Positions 9,419 through 18,722 of a stretch of DNA of 64,000 bases are shown here, piece after piece (within the stretch, counting starts at the first letter, position 1; every line of letters starts with the position of its first letter). A program made the translations under genes and the position numbers. This DNA is from JBFLYN01 sp040756655 (GTDB taxonomy: Bacteria > Bacillota > Sulfobacillia > UBA8153). The notes below the pieces were generated by a model, which was given only the letters and a program-made list of their open reading frames with translations, ran no database searches and had not been told where the DNA came from. The stretch covers positions 1 through 64,000 of the forward strand of contig JBFLYN010000003.1 of the NCBI GenBank assembly GCA_040756655.1. The letters run 5' to 3'.

Positions 9419-11200
9419 CTACCCATCATGGCTGTGTGAGACAACCAAGCCGTCCATTTCGCGACCGTCCAAGTAGGCATTAAACCGGCCGGAGAACACC
9501 TTTAGGGCACGGTGCCCGGTAGCCCGGGCGGGAGCCTCATCGAACCATTCCCGGCGGAAGATGTTGGTGGGCTCGGTATCGAAAACCGGCATGTACAAGG
9601 TGCCTCCCACGTCCAAGTCGGCAAAGAAGTGCGTCCCGTAGGACAGCTCGGGGACGAAGCTCTCCGCCCGGATGCCGACTTCCACGAGCATTCCGCAGTT
9701 GGAGATCTCGCTGTAGTTTACCGGCACACCGTAGTGGGGGCTTGAGGAGCCCCAGCGCCCCGGGCCCACTAGGATGTAGTGTTCTCCAGCCAATTGCCGG
9801 TTGACCCTCCCCACTTCTCTGGCCACTTCGTATTTATCCTCAGCCTGCCGGTATTGCCACGGGTCAACGTACACGAGGTACTTCACGTCCCGCAACTCGC
9901 CGTTGGTAAGCATGCGATCTCCGCGCAGGATGATAGCTTTGGGGTCAAGATCGTCCGGGGCTTTCACTTTCCGGTACTCCTCCCAGCTGGTAAGCGGCCG
10001 GGCCTGGATCAGGGAGTAAGTATGGTCGGCCGACTCGAAGGTGAACTCGATGTCTGCAGAAAGCCCCATGGCATGCTCCAGGAGCCGAAACAAGTAGTCG
10101 GTAAGCCGAAAAATCTCCGGGTAATAGCGCCTGAGGTGATTAAAGGTGAAGACGAACTTATCCCCGGGCCCGAAAACTGCCGGGGCAAAGCGAGTGTCAA
10201 CCATCGCATCCTCTTCAGCCGAGTACCACTGGGCATAGGCCGGAAAACTCGGATGATATCCGGCCAGGTGCGGGCAGTCGTTGATATTGAGAGACACTGG
10301 GTGCCCGGTGTCAAGATCCAGAGCGTCCATGACCTCCTGGGAATACTTGACGATTTCCCTGGTGACATTGCCCTCCGGGCGGAGATTGGGGTCGGTGAGA
10401 GAGAAAGTCCGCGCGTAACCCCGGCCGGTACAGCGGGTGCCAAGCCCGAAGACGATACGGGCCACGCCGTCCTCCACCCGGATGCGCTCGGTCCAGCGCC
10501 GGAAGTTACGGGAGAACCCGACGCCGGCCAGTTCCGGGTAGAAATACCCGCCGCGCTCCCTTCCCTGCAGTCTTTGGATGATCACGCCCATTTCCTCGTG
10601 GGGTAGGCCGTGCTTTTTACGGTATGCCACAGCGTTGGGACCGTAGGTGCTGGCGTACACCAGCTTTATGGCCTGTTCCAGTGCGACGGTCCGGGTCGCC
10701 GGAGTACCCCGGTTGGGGATGAAAACCGTCAGGTACTTTCCGGCAAACGAGTAACGGAGCGAATCCTCCAGGGCAGACGAAGATCTTACCGCAAGCGGGT
10801 AGTCCATTTCCATGACCAGACGCTCTAGGTCTTTGCGAAGGCCAGCACAGAGCGAACCTGACAGGAAGGCCCGTTCAACCCCCGGACCATCCTGCTCGGA
10901 TAGCTCTGCGTGATCCAGCCCGTGACTGGCCATGAATTCCCGAAACAGACCGGTGGCCAAAAACCGGCTTTCGGGAACATGCACCTTGCAGGACTCGGGC
11001 CGCTCGTCGCCGCGCAACGCTTCACTGGCGAACAGGAGCCCCTTAGCCTTCCCGCCTACCGTTCCTTCACCGGTGGTCAATGCACGGTAGGCCGGTATAG
11101 AAAGGGGGTCAAAGGCCGTGAACCGGCGCCTTCGCTGTTCACGCTCAGCTTCAGTCAGCCCATTCCAGTCGCTGAACTCGGTGGCCGGCCGGGCTGCCAT
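9419..11200 (-). CDS. PEP/pyruvate-binding (PPDK N-terminal) domain protein
   Basis: A 593-residue protein related to the ATP-grasp nucleotide-binding half of pyruvate phosphate dikinase and PEP synthase. Seen are the GGKAKGLLFA glycine motif near the N-terminus, the Arg motif in YPLAVRSSSALEDSLRYSFAGKY, and ADIEFTFESADHTYSLIQARPLTSW near residue 435. No phosphohistidine swivel domain or PEP-binding TIM barrel follows, so it is not a complete PPDK or PEP synthase. Stand-alone proteins of this kind are known but uncharacterised. I prefer the second ATG (11200), with GGGAGG 8 bases upstream, over the one at 11245. It stops at TAG. Confidence 0.75.
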   Translation of the reverse strand: MAARPATEFSDWNGLTEAEREQRRRRFTAFDPLSIPAYRALTTGEGTVGGKAKGLLFASEALRGDERPESCKVHVPESRFLATGLFREFMASHGLDHAELSEQDGPGVERAFLSGSLCAGLRKDLERLVMEMDYPLAVRSSSALEDSLRYSFAGKYLTVFIPNRGTPATRTVALEQAIKLVYASTYGPNAVAYRKKHGLPHEEMGVIIQRLQGRERGGYFYPELAGVGFSRNFRRWTERIRVEDGVARIVFGLGTRCTGRGYARTFSLTDPNLRPEGNVTREIVKYSQEVMDALDLDTGHPVSLNINDCPHLAGYHPSFPAYAQWYSAEEDAMVDTRFAPAVFGPGDKFVFTFNHLRRYYPEIFRLTDYLFRLLEHAMGLSADIEFTFESADHTYSLIQARPLTSWEEYRKVKAPDDLDPKAIILRGDRMLTNGELRDVKYLVYVDPWQYRQAEDKYEVAREVGRVNRQLAGEHYILVGPGRWGSSSPHYGVPVNYSEISNCGMLVEVGIRAESFVPELSYGTHFFADLDVGGTLYMPVFDTEPTNIFRREWFDEAPARATGHRALKVFSGRFNAYLDGREMDGLVVSHSHDG

Positions 11201-11241
11201 CCCGGTGACCTCCCTGGTTCTGGAGACATTGGTAAGAATGC

Positions 11242-11263
11242 GCACATAAGTGTGCTAATTATA
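11242..11263 (-). promoter_or_regulatory. Promoter -10 box with palindromic operator, PPDK-like gene
   Basis: Reading left, a perfect TATAAT (11258-11263) is followed two bases later by the inverted repeat GCACA-N4-TGTGC (11242-11255), where transcription would begin. No good -35 box lies 16-18 bases upstream. A repressor site at the start point, or an activator-dependent promoter, is inferred. Confidence 0.45.
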
Positions 11264-11425
11264 TGCGGGGTTCCCCGGTCGTGTGCTCGATTTCTCTCCC
11301 AGCGCTGCAGGGAAAACCTGCCCCGGTCTGGAAGCTCCCTGCCTGCTCTATGCCATGCTGGAAGAGAAGCAGGCTCGAGGCCAGCCGGCGTTGAACGGTT
11401 ACGTGGCGAAAGGAGGCCGGGGGAC

Positions 11426-12580
11426 GTGCGCAGACCCGGGTGGGAAAGGGAGCTCAACACCGCTCCGTATGAGGTGGACCCTACAGTCTGCCAGAGATTC
11501 GACGCGCGGAAGTGCGCCTTTTCCGTTACCCGGAGCTGGTGCAGAGATGTATCGCCGCGACGCAGGGGGCGACAGCCTGCCGAGGGCGCTTTGCCAGGGA
11601 GCAAGTTCCCTCAGGTACGGTCCTGCTGCCACCTGGCTGTACGAGTGGAGAGGTGAACGTAACCCGGACCGGTTTCCGGGCAACCCGTCTGCGACAGCAG
11701 GGCAGTGAAGCAGGCGGCGCGTTTCTTCGGGCCGGAGATGCCGGCATTGCCAGGCTGGACCGGCGCCACGTCTATGCCCGCGACGCTCGGGGGCGGGCCA
11801 TCACCTTCGAAGAGCGTGACGAACCCGAAGGCCATGAAGATCGTCTGGTCATCCCCCGTAGCTGCGTGTATGTCATTGCGCTGGTTATCCCCCAGTCACC
11901 CCAGACGACAGCCAGGGCTCCGCACGCACTGGGCGGTGCCGCCGTAGCGCTGAGGTACAGCCTGACGTCGCTGGTGGCCGGTTCACTGGCCCGTTGTATC
12001 CGTGCCCTGGGATACGTGGCCATACCCTGTGGTAAGGATACGGCCCTGTCGGTGCCCATAGCCATTGACGCCGGGCTGGGCGAAGCCAGCCGTACCGGGA
12101 GGCCAATCAGCCCGCGCTACGGTCCCAACCTGAGGCTGGCCAAGGTCCTCACGAGCCTACCGTTGGAGGTGGACCGGCCCGTTAGTTTCGGCGTCGCCCG
12201 TTTTTGCTCTACCTGTCAAAAGTGTGCCCGTGCGTACCCGGCCCGAGCCCTCAACTTGGACCGGGAACCCCCTACGAGGTCCGGGGCGAGTTCAACACCC
12301 GGGGTACCGCACGTGGTACGAAGATGCCCGCAAGTGCCTGGAGTTTTGGGCTTCCTCCGGCAGTGGATGCAGCATCTGTGTGCGCGTCTGCCCCTACAAC
12401 AAGCTTACTAACTCGCTGCCGCACCGGGCGATGAAGGCCGCTATAGCCCGGCTGCCCATGCTGAACCCGTTCTTTGCGTGGGCAGACGATCTGAGCGGGT
12501 ATGGCAAAGCCCTGGACCCAGCTGCCTGGTGGGAACAGGAACTGGGGCCATGCGGCTGGAAGCGGGGCGGCGCATGGTGA
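11426..12580 (+). pseudogene. Reductive dehalogenase (RdhA) family protein, decayed
   Basis: Spread over changing frames, the stretch reads as an RdhA-family corrinoid iron-sulfur reductase. Its N-terminus has the APYEVDPTVCQRFDARKCAFS motif. A cobamide-domain core follows, with AIPCGKDTALSVPIAIDAGLGE and GPNLRLAKVLTSLPL. Then come two ferredoxin motifs and the tail PFFAWADDLSGYGKALDPAAWW. The start is a GTG with AGGAGG 9 bases upstream and no Tat signal, so the ancestor was short and probably cytoplasmic. At least three frameshifts occur (frame changes near 11.55, 12.27 and 12.32 kb). In the first Fe-S motif (CSTCQKCARAYP) the fourth Cys is Tyr; the second (CSICVRVCP) is intact. No rdhB anchor gene was seen. 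Related epoxyqueuosine reductase is the alternative, but the WW-ending tail favours RdhA. Confidence 0.8.
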
Positions 12581-13181
12581 CGCATAATGCCCGTCCTAGA
12601 ACCCGGCCGGTGGGTCATCTCCAGGGTCAAGGAGGACGGCCACGTCCCGGTTCCGGGGGAAACCCGGAGCTAGCCAAGGGTTCGATCGGAGCCAGGGGTA
12701 TACTGTCACCACCTTTTTCCACTGTGGACCGCCAGTGCCAGACCATGGAGCAGTGCTGGCTGGCGAGACTGATTATCCCTCCGTCAGCCGGCTGTTGCAC
12801 CAGACCACTATGGCCGGCCCGGTGCCGGCGCTGGTCACCGTGGGTTTCGCACGTGCACCGGATGCCTGGCGCTGTACCATAATGCCGGCAGCATAGACGC
12901 CGTGGCCAGGCCAACTACTGCAAGTCCTCACGACCAGCCGGTGATGACCCACCGGCCAGCCCGGGCCGGTCCCCCCGGGAGGTAAGAATCGGCAAAGAAT
13001 GGAAGCGAGGATGCCCAGGACTGTGGGCCATTGGCGGAAATGCCAGCCAAGGTGCTCCGGGGTTGGGCCATCTTGGCCCAGCTTCTGCCGGCGGGAGGCG
13101 CGGGGCTGGCCGCCGTTGAAGTTGCATCTAGACCTAGCTTGCTTCCCGTGCCATCCCGGGCAAGATGGAGTTGCACTACCC
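12581..13181. other. Unassigned, probably decayed interval
   Basis: About 600 bases between the dehalogenase remnant and the amidohydrolase. Short frames are open on both strands (for example one ending near 12893 with VPALVTVGFARAPDAW), but none has a start signal or recognisable domain. It may contain remains of a gene that followed rdhA. Confidence 0.3.
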
Positions 13182-14687
13182 TTGGCTACGCTCTTCCATA
13201 ACGCTTCCGTCTACGATTCGACCGGGCGCTACCTCGGCGACCACGTGCTGGTAAGCTCCGGACGCATCGTCTCGCTTGGCAAGCTGGGTACGCCGCCCTT
13301 GGAGGGTGAGTGGGGTCTGGTCGACCTTGGCGGGAGGGTAGTGCTGCCAGCTTTTTGGGACTGTCACGTGCACTTGGTGGAGACCGGCTTTGCGACCCTC
13401 GGCCCCACCCTGGATAGCATCAGCACGGCGGAAGAGTTCCTGGCATGTATCAGGCAATCAGCAGACACCAGCCACGGAGAACTCGTCAGGGTGGTGGGAT
13501 TTGACCCGGCTTTGCTCAAAGATGGACTACCTACTCTGGACCAGCTCGACGAGGTTTGTCCAGGGCGGCCGCTGCTCCTCCAGCATGTAGAGGGGCACGC
13601 CTCCTGGCTGAACCGGCGGGCTCTGGCGTTAGTCGGCCTACACAGCGACCATGGGTTCGTGCGGGGAGCGGAGAATGCCCAGGCCAGGCAGCGACTGTCC
13701 GGACTCATCTCATGGCAGGACCGGGTTCGGGCCATCACCGCCGCCGCCGGGCACCTGGCGGGTTACGGCATCGCCGGTGTACACGCTTTCGAGGGGGGGC
13801 CTCTCTTCCATGACGCCGACTACGATGCTGTGGCTTCCTTGGTACACCAGCTGCCGCTCCAGGTCTACCTGTATCACCAGGTACTGGATGTGGATGGTCC
13901 CCGGGCCCGGCTGGCCCGGCGGGCAGGCGGGTGCGTGCCCCTGGACGGGTCCAGCGGCGTATTGACTGCAGCCATATCCGAGCCTTACCTGGGCACTACG
14001 GAAACGGGCACTCTCTACTACCGACAGGAGGAAGTAGACAGGTTTGTGGAGAGAGCGGGACAACTGTGCATACAGACCTCACTCCACGCCTGTGGTGACC
14101 GGGCCATCGAACAGGTCCTCTTGGCGCACCAGCGGTACCCCAGTCCCGGCCTGCGCCATCGTGTAGAGCACATCGAGGTCCCGGCGCCCGGCCAGCTGGA
14201 AAGGTTGGCGGAGCTGGGCTTGGTGGCCTCGGTCCAGCCGGCCTTTGACCACTTCTGGGGCGGTGATGAGGGCGATTACGCTCTGACCTTGGGAAGGGCA
14301 CGGGCCCGCCGGGCCAACCCCCTAGGTCAGCTATTGCGGCTGGCAGTTCCTGTCGTGATGGGCTCAGACAGTCCAGTTACCCCGGCCAATCCGCTGCTTA
14401 CACTGCAGGCCGCAGTCACCCATAGGCAACCCGGGGAACGCACCGGGTTTTGGCAGGCCCTCCCCCTCATTACCGGCCGGGCGGCCTGGGCCGTGCACGC
14501 CGGGGATGAGCGGGGCGATTTGGCCAGCGGCAAGGCCGCCGACTTCGTGGTTTTCCAGCAGCCACCTTGGGATGTCCGGGAGATGCAGCACCTTCGTCCC
14601 TGGATGACAGTGGTCAACGGCCGGGTGGTGTACTCAGCGGGTGAACTCACTGGCCCCGGGCCAGGGCTCTTTCCACTGCGCCGTTGA
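13182..14687 (+). CDS. Amidohydrolase, YtcJ-like metal-dependent hydrolase
   Basis: A TIM-barrel amidohydrolase of about 500 residues. Visible are the first metal motif DCHVHL after a VLPAFW lead, a QHVEGHASWLNRRAL segment typical of the YtcJ/Amidohydrolase_3 group, HACGDRAIEQ, RVEHIEV, the barrel-end Asp in VVMGSDSPV, and a closing KAADFVVF...VVNGRVVY beta-sandwich. Substrate unknown; homologues act on N-acyl or cyclic amides. I place the start at a TTG (13182) with GATGGAG 11 bases upstream. The frame is open to 12999, but that upstream part has no family similarity. Its last 41 bases overlap the convergent DUF166 gene. Confidence 0.78.
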   Translation: MATLFHNASVYDSTGRYLGDHVLVSSGRIVSLGKLGTPPLEGEWGLVDLGGRVVLPAFWDCHVHLVETGFATLGPTLDSISTAEEFLACIRQSADTSHGELVRVVGFDPALLKDGLPTLDQLDEVCPGRPLLLQHVEGHASWLNRRALALVGLHSDHGFVRGAENAQARQRLSGLISWQDRVRAITAAAGHLAGYGIAGVHAFEGGPLFHDADYDAVASLVHQLPLQVYLYHQVLDVDGPRARLARRAGGCVPLDGSSGVLTAAISEPYLGTTETGTLYYRQEEVDRFVERAGQLCIQTSLHACGDRAIEQVLLAHQRYPSPGLRHRVEHIEVPAPGQLERLAELGLVASVQPAFDHFWGGDEGDYALTLGRARARRANPLGQLLRLAVPVVMGSDSPVTPANPLLTLQAAVTHRQPGERTGFWQALPLITGRAAWAVHAGDERGDLASGKAADFVVFQQPPWDVREMQHLRPWMTVVNGRVVYSAGELTGPGPGLFPLRR

Positions 14688-15381
14688 AGACCTGGCCCGC
14701 CAGGTGCATGAGGGTCTCGATGCGACCGGCGCGATCCTCCAGGGCCATAGAGGCCAGGCAGGGGTAGTGCAGGCAGATCAGCCCGGCCTTGGGTATGGCA
14801 TCATCCACCATTAGGCCGGCCATGCGCGCAGCTGCATAGTGGCTGGAACCGCAGGGCGAACCGCGGACCACGTGCACGGCAACAATGTACTGGCCGTCGT
14901 CGCTCAGGTCTACTTCGAGCCGGGGAGAGCCGAAATGGCGCGCAAAGTCGCTGATGAGCGGGTGGTCATAGGGCATGGGCGGGAATAGCCCGGCCCTATC
15001 CACAGTTAATGAACAGAAAGGCTCGGGAAAGACGATGACGCGGTCGTCCTGCGCTAGCTCCTTACGCAACTGGTTTCTGAGCCCAGGGGGTATCCAGTGG
15101 CTGTGATCCACCGGGGCGATGACGGCATGGGCACCCGCCGCTTGTGCCAGGGCGGGGACCAATTGGGCGGCCTGGTGAGACTCCCCCAGGTGAAGCAGGA
15201 GATCGGCCCGGGTTACAGCTGGTGGTAGGTATTTCTCGGGCTCGTCGATTACCGGCAAGTTGACGCGAGGCAGGGGGATCTCTGCGACTTGCCAGTCAGC
15301 CGGGCCCTGCTTTTGGATATGCTCACAAATCCGTCTTCCATATATACCGTGAACTGCAACTAGGATTCTAACCGCCATCAC
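14647..15381 (-). CDS. DUF166 family protein
   Basis: A 244-residue protein that I recognise as DUF166, a family best known from methanogens and other strict anaerobes. Some databases label it thymidylate synthase-like without biochemical proof. Seen are an N-terminal ILVAVHGIYGRRICEHI strand-loop and conserved Cys in EPFCSL, RGSPCGSSHYAA and LHYPCLASMA, which could bind a metal or cluster. The role is unknown. It converges on the amidohydrolase gene and overlaps it by 41 bases, so both cannot be transcribed fully without antisense overlap. Confidence 0.7.
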   Translation of the reverse strand: MMAVRILVAVHGIYGRRICEHIQKQGPADWQVAEIPLPRVNLPVIDEPEKYLPPAVTRADLLLHLGESHQAAQLVPALAQAAGAHAVIAPVDHSHWIPPGLRNQLRKELAQDDRVIVFPEPFCSLTVDRAGLFPPMPYDHPLISDFARHFGSPRLEVDLSDDGQYIVAVHVVRGSPCGSSHYAAARMAGLMVDDAIPKAGLICLHYPCLASMALEDRAGRIETLMHLAGQVFNGAVERALARGQ

Positions 15382-15528
15382 CCCGTACGTCTTGGTGACC
15401 TACCCGGACATTTCGACGGTCCGGGCTGTACTCCTCTACCATGGGATTGTCACCCGTATCCCCGGGGCTTCCCCGGCCGTAGCTACATGAAGGAGGCTAT
15501 TGCTCTAGGTGGTGTCTCAAGAACCTGA

Positions 15529-16165
15529 TTACCTCGGAAAAAGCCCGTAAACATTGGTCGCCTCCCATATCCCGGTCAAAACGTGGCCTTTTCCGTGGAC
15601 AGTTATCATCTGGTTCTGGATGCCACGAGCACTGAGTTTCTCTGCCATTTCCGTGGATAGGCGGTGCGGGGCATCGGTATCCAAGTCCCCATGCAGCAAG
15701 AGCGTGGGAGGATAGTCGTGGCGCAAGTTGTATCCGGGCAGAACCCAAGGAGTAATTCCCTCTGCGCGGCCGGGTGGTGCCTGCTTACATCCTGGGTTCA
15801 CAGACGGCTTTGCCACAGGTACAAGTAATACTTGAAGCGTTCCCTGTCTCCCTGGGTAATGATGGGTGCCTTGTACGCGAATCCAAAAAGGACTCGCGCG
15901 GACCCATGCTGCCGGCAAGCCAGCCGGATCCTCGGTCGTGGGCGCGGGTTATCTCTTTGCTCTATTGCGGCCTCCGACCCTCCCGCTTGTCCACCTGATT
16001 ATGGTCAAAGTAGATGCTTCATCGTCATGGGATCCAAACTACCATTTGGGCGGCGAGTCTCCCCATGACGCCCATGCGCCTGACTCCCCGGCTGGCCGTC
16101 TGGGAAAGGCCTGCTGCAGGAAGACGACTGCCATCCATGGAATCCAGGTAACGTCCATCTACTGA
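15529..16165 (-). pseudogene. Alpha/beta hydrolase (esterase-like), decayed
   Basis: The C-terminal third is intact in one frame: PPTLLLHGDLDTDAPHRLSTEMAEKL with the acid Asp, then HGKGHVL with the catalytic His region. Upstream, a cap segment (RERFKYYLYLWQ, about 15800) and a nucleophile-elbow-like stretch (RMGVMGRLAAQMVVW, about 16050) lie in other frames. The nucleophile GxSxG is not preserved there. Stops and frame changes between the pieces mark it as a remnant. Confidence 0.6.
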
Positions 16166-16218
16166 TCTTCCGTAGCAGCGGTCCTCCCTAGACCGTGATC
16201 CCGCATCAAGGAGAAAGC

Positions 16219-17140
16219 ATGCGGGCATCCTCCGAATTCAGAAAGGACGTACTGAGGGTCTTCAAAGCAGAGGGAGCGCGGTGGCTAGAAGCGCTGCCGG
16301 ATCTCTTTGTCCAGTCTACGACCAAATGGAACCTGTCCAATTGCAGGCTGCACCAGAAGCTGTCCATGAGCCTCATCTGCCTTGCCGAATCACCGGCCTA
16401 CGGACACAGGTAGTGCTCAAGATCGGCGTGCCGGACCCCGAGCTGTTCACCGGGGTGCAGGTACTATCCCGGTACCAGGGAGGAGCGCTTGCCTGTGTCA
16501 TGACTGGGATGCGTCGCTAGGTGCCATGCTCCTTGAGAGGATCGTCCCCGGTCTCGACCTGACCACTGTCCACGACCACGCCGAACGCCTGGCACTCGCC
16601 GCCGGCTTGGCATCCCGCCTCCCCGTACCGGCAGTTCAGGACCAGGGTTTCCCCACCTATTCCTCCTGGGCGGCCCGAGCCTTCAGGCGGGCCCGGGAAG
16701 AAGGGCGAGTCGGGCCGAGAATGCTCTTTTTCTTAGACATGGCCGAAACCCTGCTGGGCGAGATCCTGGAACTCGACCGGCCACAGGTCCTCCTCCATGG
16801 AGACTTGCACCGTGAAAATATCCTCCAAGACCAGGGAGGTGACTGGAAGGCCATTGACCCCAAGGGGGTGCTGGGGCCCCGGTGCTTGGAGGCAGGACGG
16901 TACATGCTCGACGAGCTCTGCATGACCCCACGACCCGATCGCCTTCGGCGTCTCGATGGCATGGCCCGGGTCTTCGGTGCTAGCCTGGGTAAGACCGGGA
17001 GAACTATGGCCCTTTGTTTCTTCGTTGACCTGATTCTCTCGCGCTGCTGGTCTTTTGATGAAGACCCGACTCCCCGTGAAGCCAGGGCCCTGGTGGACCA
17101 ATGCGAGACAGGCTGGGCCCAGGCAAGCGCTCTCCTCTAG
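16219..17140 (+). pseudogene. Aminoglycoside/hydroxyurea-type phosphotransferase (APH(6)-like), frameshifted
   Basis: Three frames together give a kinase of about 300 residues: a start with AAGGAG 5 bases upstream (MRASSEFRKDVLRVF), then the nucleotide-binding VVLKIGVPDPEL, then AMLLERIVPG. The last frame holds the catalytic loop VLLHGDLHRENILQD and the metal-binding AIDPKGVLGP, both with all key residues. The family includes streptomycin 6-kinases and hydroxyurea kinases. Frameshifts fall between about 16330 and 16400 and near 16500. The intact C-terminal half suggests recent inactivation or a base-calling problem. Confidence 0.75.
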
Positions 17141-17177
17141 ACTGGCGAGGCCTCCATGGCTCCCATCCTTTTTCGAA

Positions 17178-17411
17178 CTACCTGGCCCGCTTCTCCAGGG
17201 CGTACAGGTCCTCGGTCATGCTGGCCATCATCTGGTGTGCATCAGCAATGGCCTGGTTGTAGATATAGGGACCGACATTATCCAGCACGAAATCCAAAAG
17301 CAGCGAGCACCGGAACTCACTGAGTTCCTCGTCCATCTCCCGCAGGAAGAAGCCTCTCATCTCACTGATGATATCCTACCACACTTCCTTGTCCAGGCTT
17401 ATCTGCTTCAC
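17178..17411 (-). pseudogene. DUF2164 protein interrupted by an in-frame TAG
   Basis: A small conserved bacterial family of unknown function, normally about 80 residues. Recognisable are the N-terminus (VKQISLDKEVW from a GTG at 17409-17411) and the body (EMDEELSEFRCSLLLDFVLDNVGPYIYNQAIADA). A TAG at 17376-17378 sits between EVW and DIISEM in the same frame. The ATG at 17358-17360 could restart translation to give a 60-residue product lacking the first helix. No strong ribosome site is seen at either start. Confidence 0.7.
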
Positions 17412-17462
17412 GGGGGCTATCCCAGTCACGCCAGCCAGTAACATCAATAGGAGGTGATGCCC

Positions 17463-17534
17463 GTGATCGGGTTCACGGTCGTCATCCTGGAGAGGCACAA
17501 CTGGCTTCTCATGGGATGGCACAGGGGCAGGTAA
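17463..17534 (+). CDS. Possible 23-codon peptide with strong ribosome site
   Basis: AGGAGG followed 8 bases later by GTG opens a 23-codon frame (VIGFTVVILERHNWLLMGWH...) whose TAA lies in the loop of an intrinsic terminator. It could be a genuine small hydrophobic peptide, a leader peptide, or the beginning of a lost gene. No family is recognised. Confidence 0.3.
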   Translation: MIGFTVVILERHNWLLMGWHRGR

Positions 17535-17557
17535 CCCGCCTGCCCCTCTTTCTTCTC
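17524..17557 (+). terminator. Rho-independent terminator
   Basis: A perfect 8-base stem GGGGCAGG/CCTGCCCC with a 7-base loop is followed by a T-rich tract (tctttcttctc). Confidence 0.7.
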
Positions 17558-17751
17558 TGCAATACTGGAAACTGTCCCGGGGTTATGAACCGACTTGCCC
17601 GTCCCAGGTGCCGGATCCAGGCCGTTCATACCCTGCCAAGATGGATCTGGTAGCGCCCGGTCTGTCGTGAAGATGGTGGCCCACCCCGAGTCCACCGCTC
17701 CATTTCCGGAGAACCGGCGGGCTTCTCCCGTCCTGGAGCTACACGTATTGC
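17558..17751. other. Gap with no recognised feature
   Basis: No supported gene lies here. A 103-codon minus-strand frame (17444-17755) crosses the terminator and has no family similarity. Confidence 0.3.
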
Positions 17752-18701
17752 TCATGGGCCATCCCCGGCACCTGCCGGTAGCGACCGGATAGGCCCCGGG
17801 GTCACATAGACCTCTAGGTCGCTGGTGACCAGCACCGCCTTTGCACCAGCTGTGGCACGGATCAGTTCCAGCCCGGCGTCAAGGCCCAGCACCAGCACGG
17901 CCGTGGATAGTACGTCAGCAGCCATGGACAGCTGGTGCACCACCGTGACGCTGATCAACCCTGACCGGGAAGGGTCGCCTGTCCTGGGATCGATGATGTG
18001 GTGATACCTGGTCCTACCCCGGCGATAGTATCGCTCGTAGTCGCCTGATGTCACCAAACTTTCATCGCGTCCATGGATTACGCCCAGGCAGTCACCGGCA
18101 CGGCGTCGGGGATGCTGCACTCCCACGCGCCACGACGAACCAGCTACCTGACCTCCTACGACCACGACGTTCCCTCCGAGGTTTATGAAGGCCGACTGGA
18201 TGTAATGAGCCCGGTAGACTGCGGCGGCCTGGTCACCGGCGCAGCCTTTGGCGATGCCTCCAAGATCCACAAGCTGTCCTGTCTTCCGCAGCCGGGCACT
18301 GAGACGTCGTTCATCCAGCTGCAGGTCACAGTAGTTGACCAGGTCGAGGCACCTGGCAATGCTCTCTGGCCGGGGAACCGACCGCTTCCCGAGCTCCAGC
18401 TGCCAGAGTTTGACCAGGGGGCCAATGGTCAGGTCAAAGGCGCCACCAGTAATGCCTGCCCACCGGACGGCTTCCAGCAGAAGCGCCATGCACTCACCAG
18501 AGACCTCCACGCTGCTGCCTCCGGCTGCATCGTTGAGCCTGCTGACCTCGCTGGCAGGCCGGTAGATGCTAAAGAAGTCTTCGAGACGCCTGAGCTCCTG
18601 GTCAACTGGAGAGCGGCCGCAGCTCCATGATCACCTGGAAGCTTCTGGGTCACCAGGGTCCCCATACGCAAGTCGCGTCTTTGTACCACGCCATCCTCCA
18701 T
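17752..18701 (-). pseudogene. apbE: FAD:protein FMN transferase (ApbE), frameshifted
   Basis: ApbE attaches FMN to Thr residues of extracytoplasmic flavoproteins. One frame holds the start (RRDLRMGTLVTQKLPGDHG, from 18701). Another holds the rest: RRLEDFFSIYRPASEVSRLNDAAGG, GQLVDLGGIAKGCAGDQ, INLGGNVVVVGG and YHHIIDPRTGDPSRSG, the conserved metal/FAD signatures. One added base after LQL (near 18610-18620) restores a continuous protein of about 315 residues. No signal peptide is visible. It lies just downstream of an FMN-binding-domain remnant, the typical substrate of ApbE, so the pair was once a unit. Confidence 0.78.
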
Positions 18702-18722
18702 CCCGGTAAGGTCTCGTTCCGG

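Noticed and set aside
12999..13181. N-terminal extension of the amidohydrolase to the first ATG
   Set aside because: The added 61 residues have no family similarity; the TTG with a ribosome site at 13182 fits the usual N-terminus.
17444..17755. A 103-codon minus-strand frame
   Set aside because: It crosses a terminator on the other strand and shows no protein-family features.
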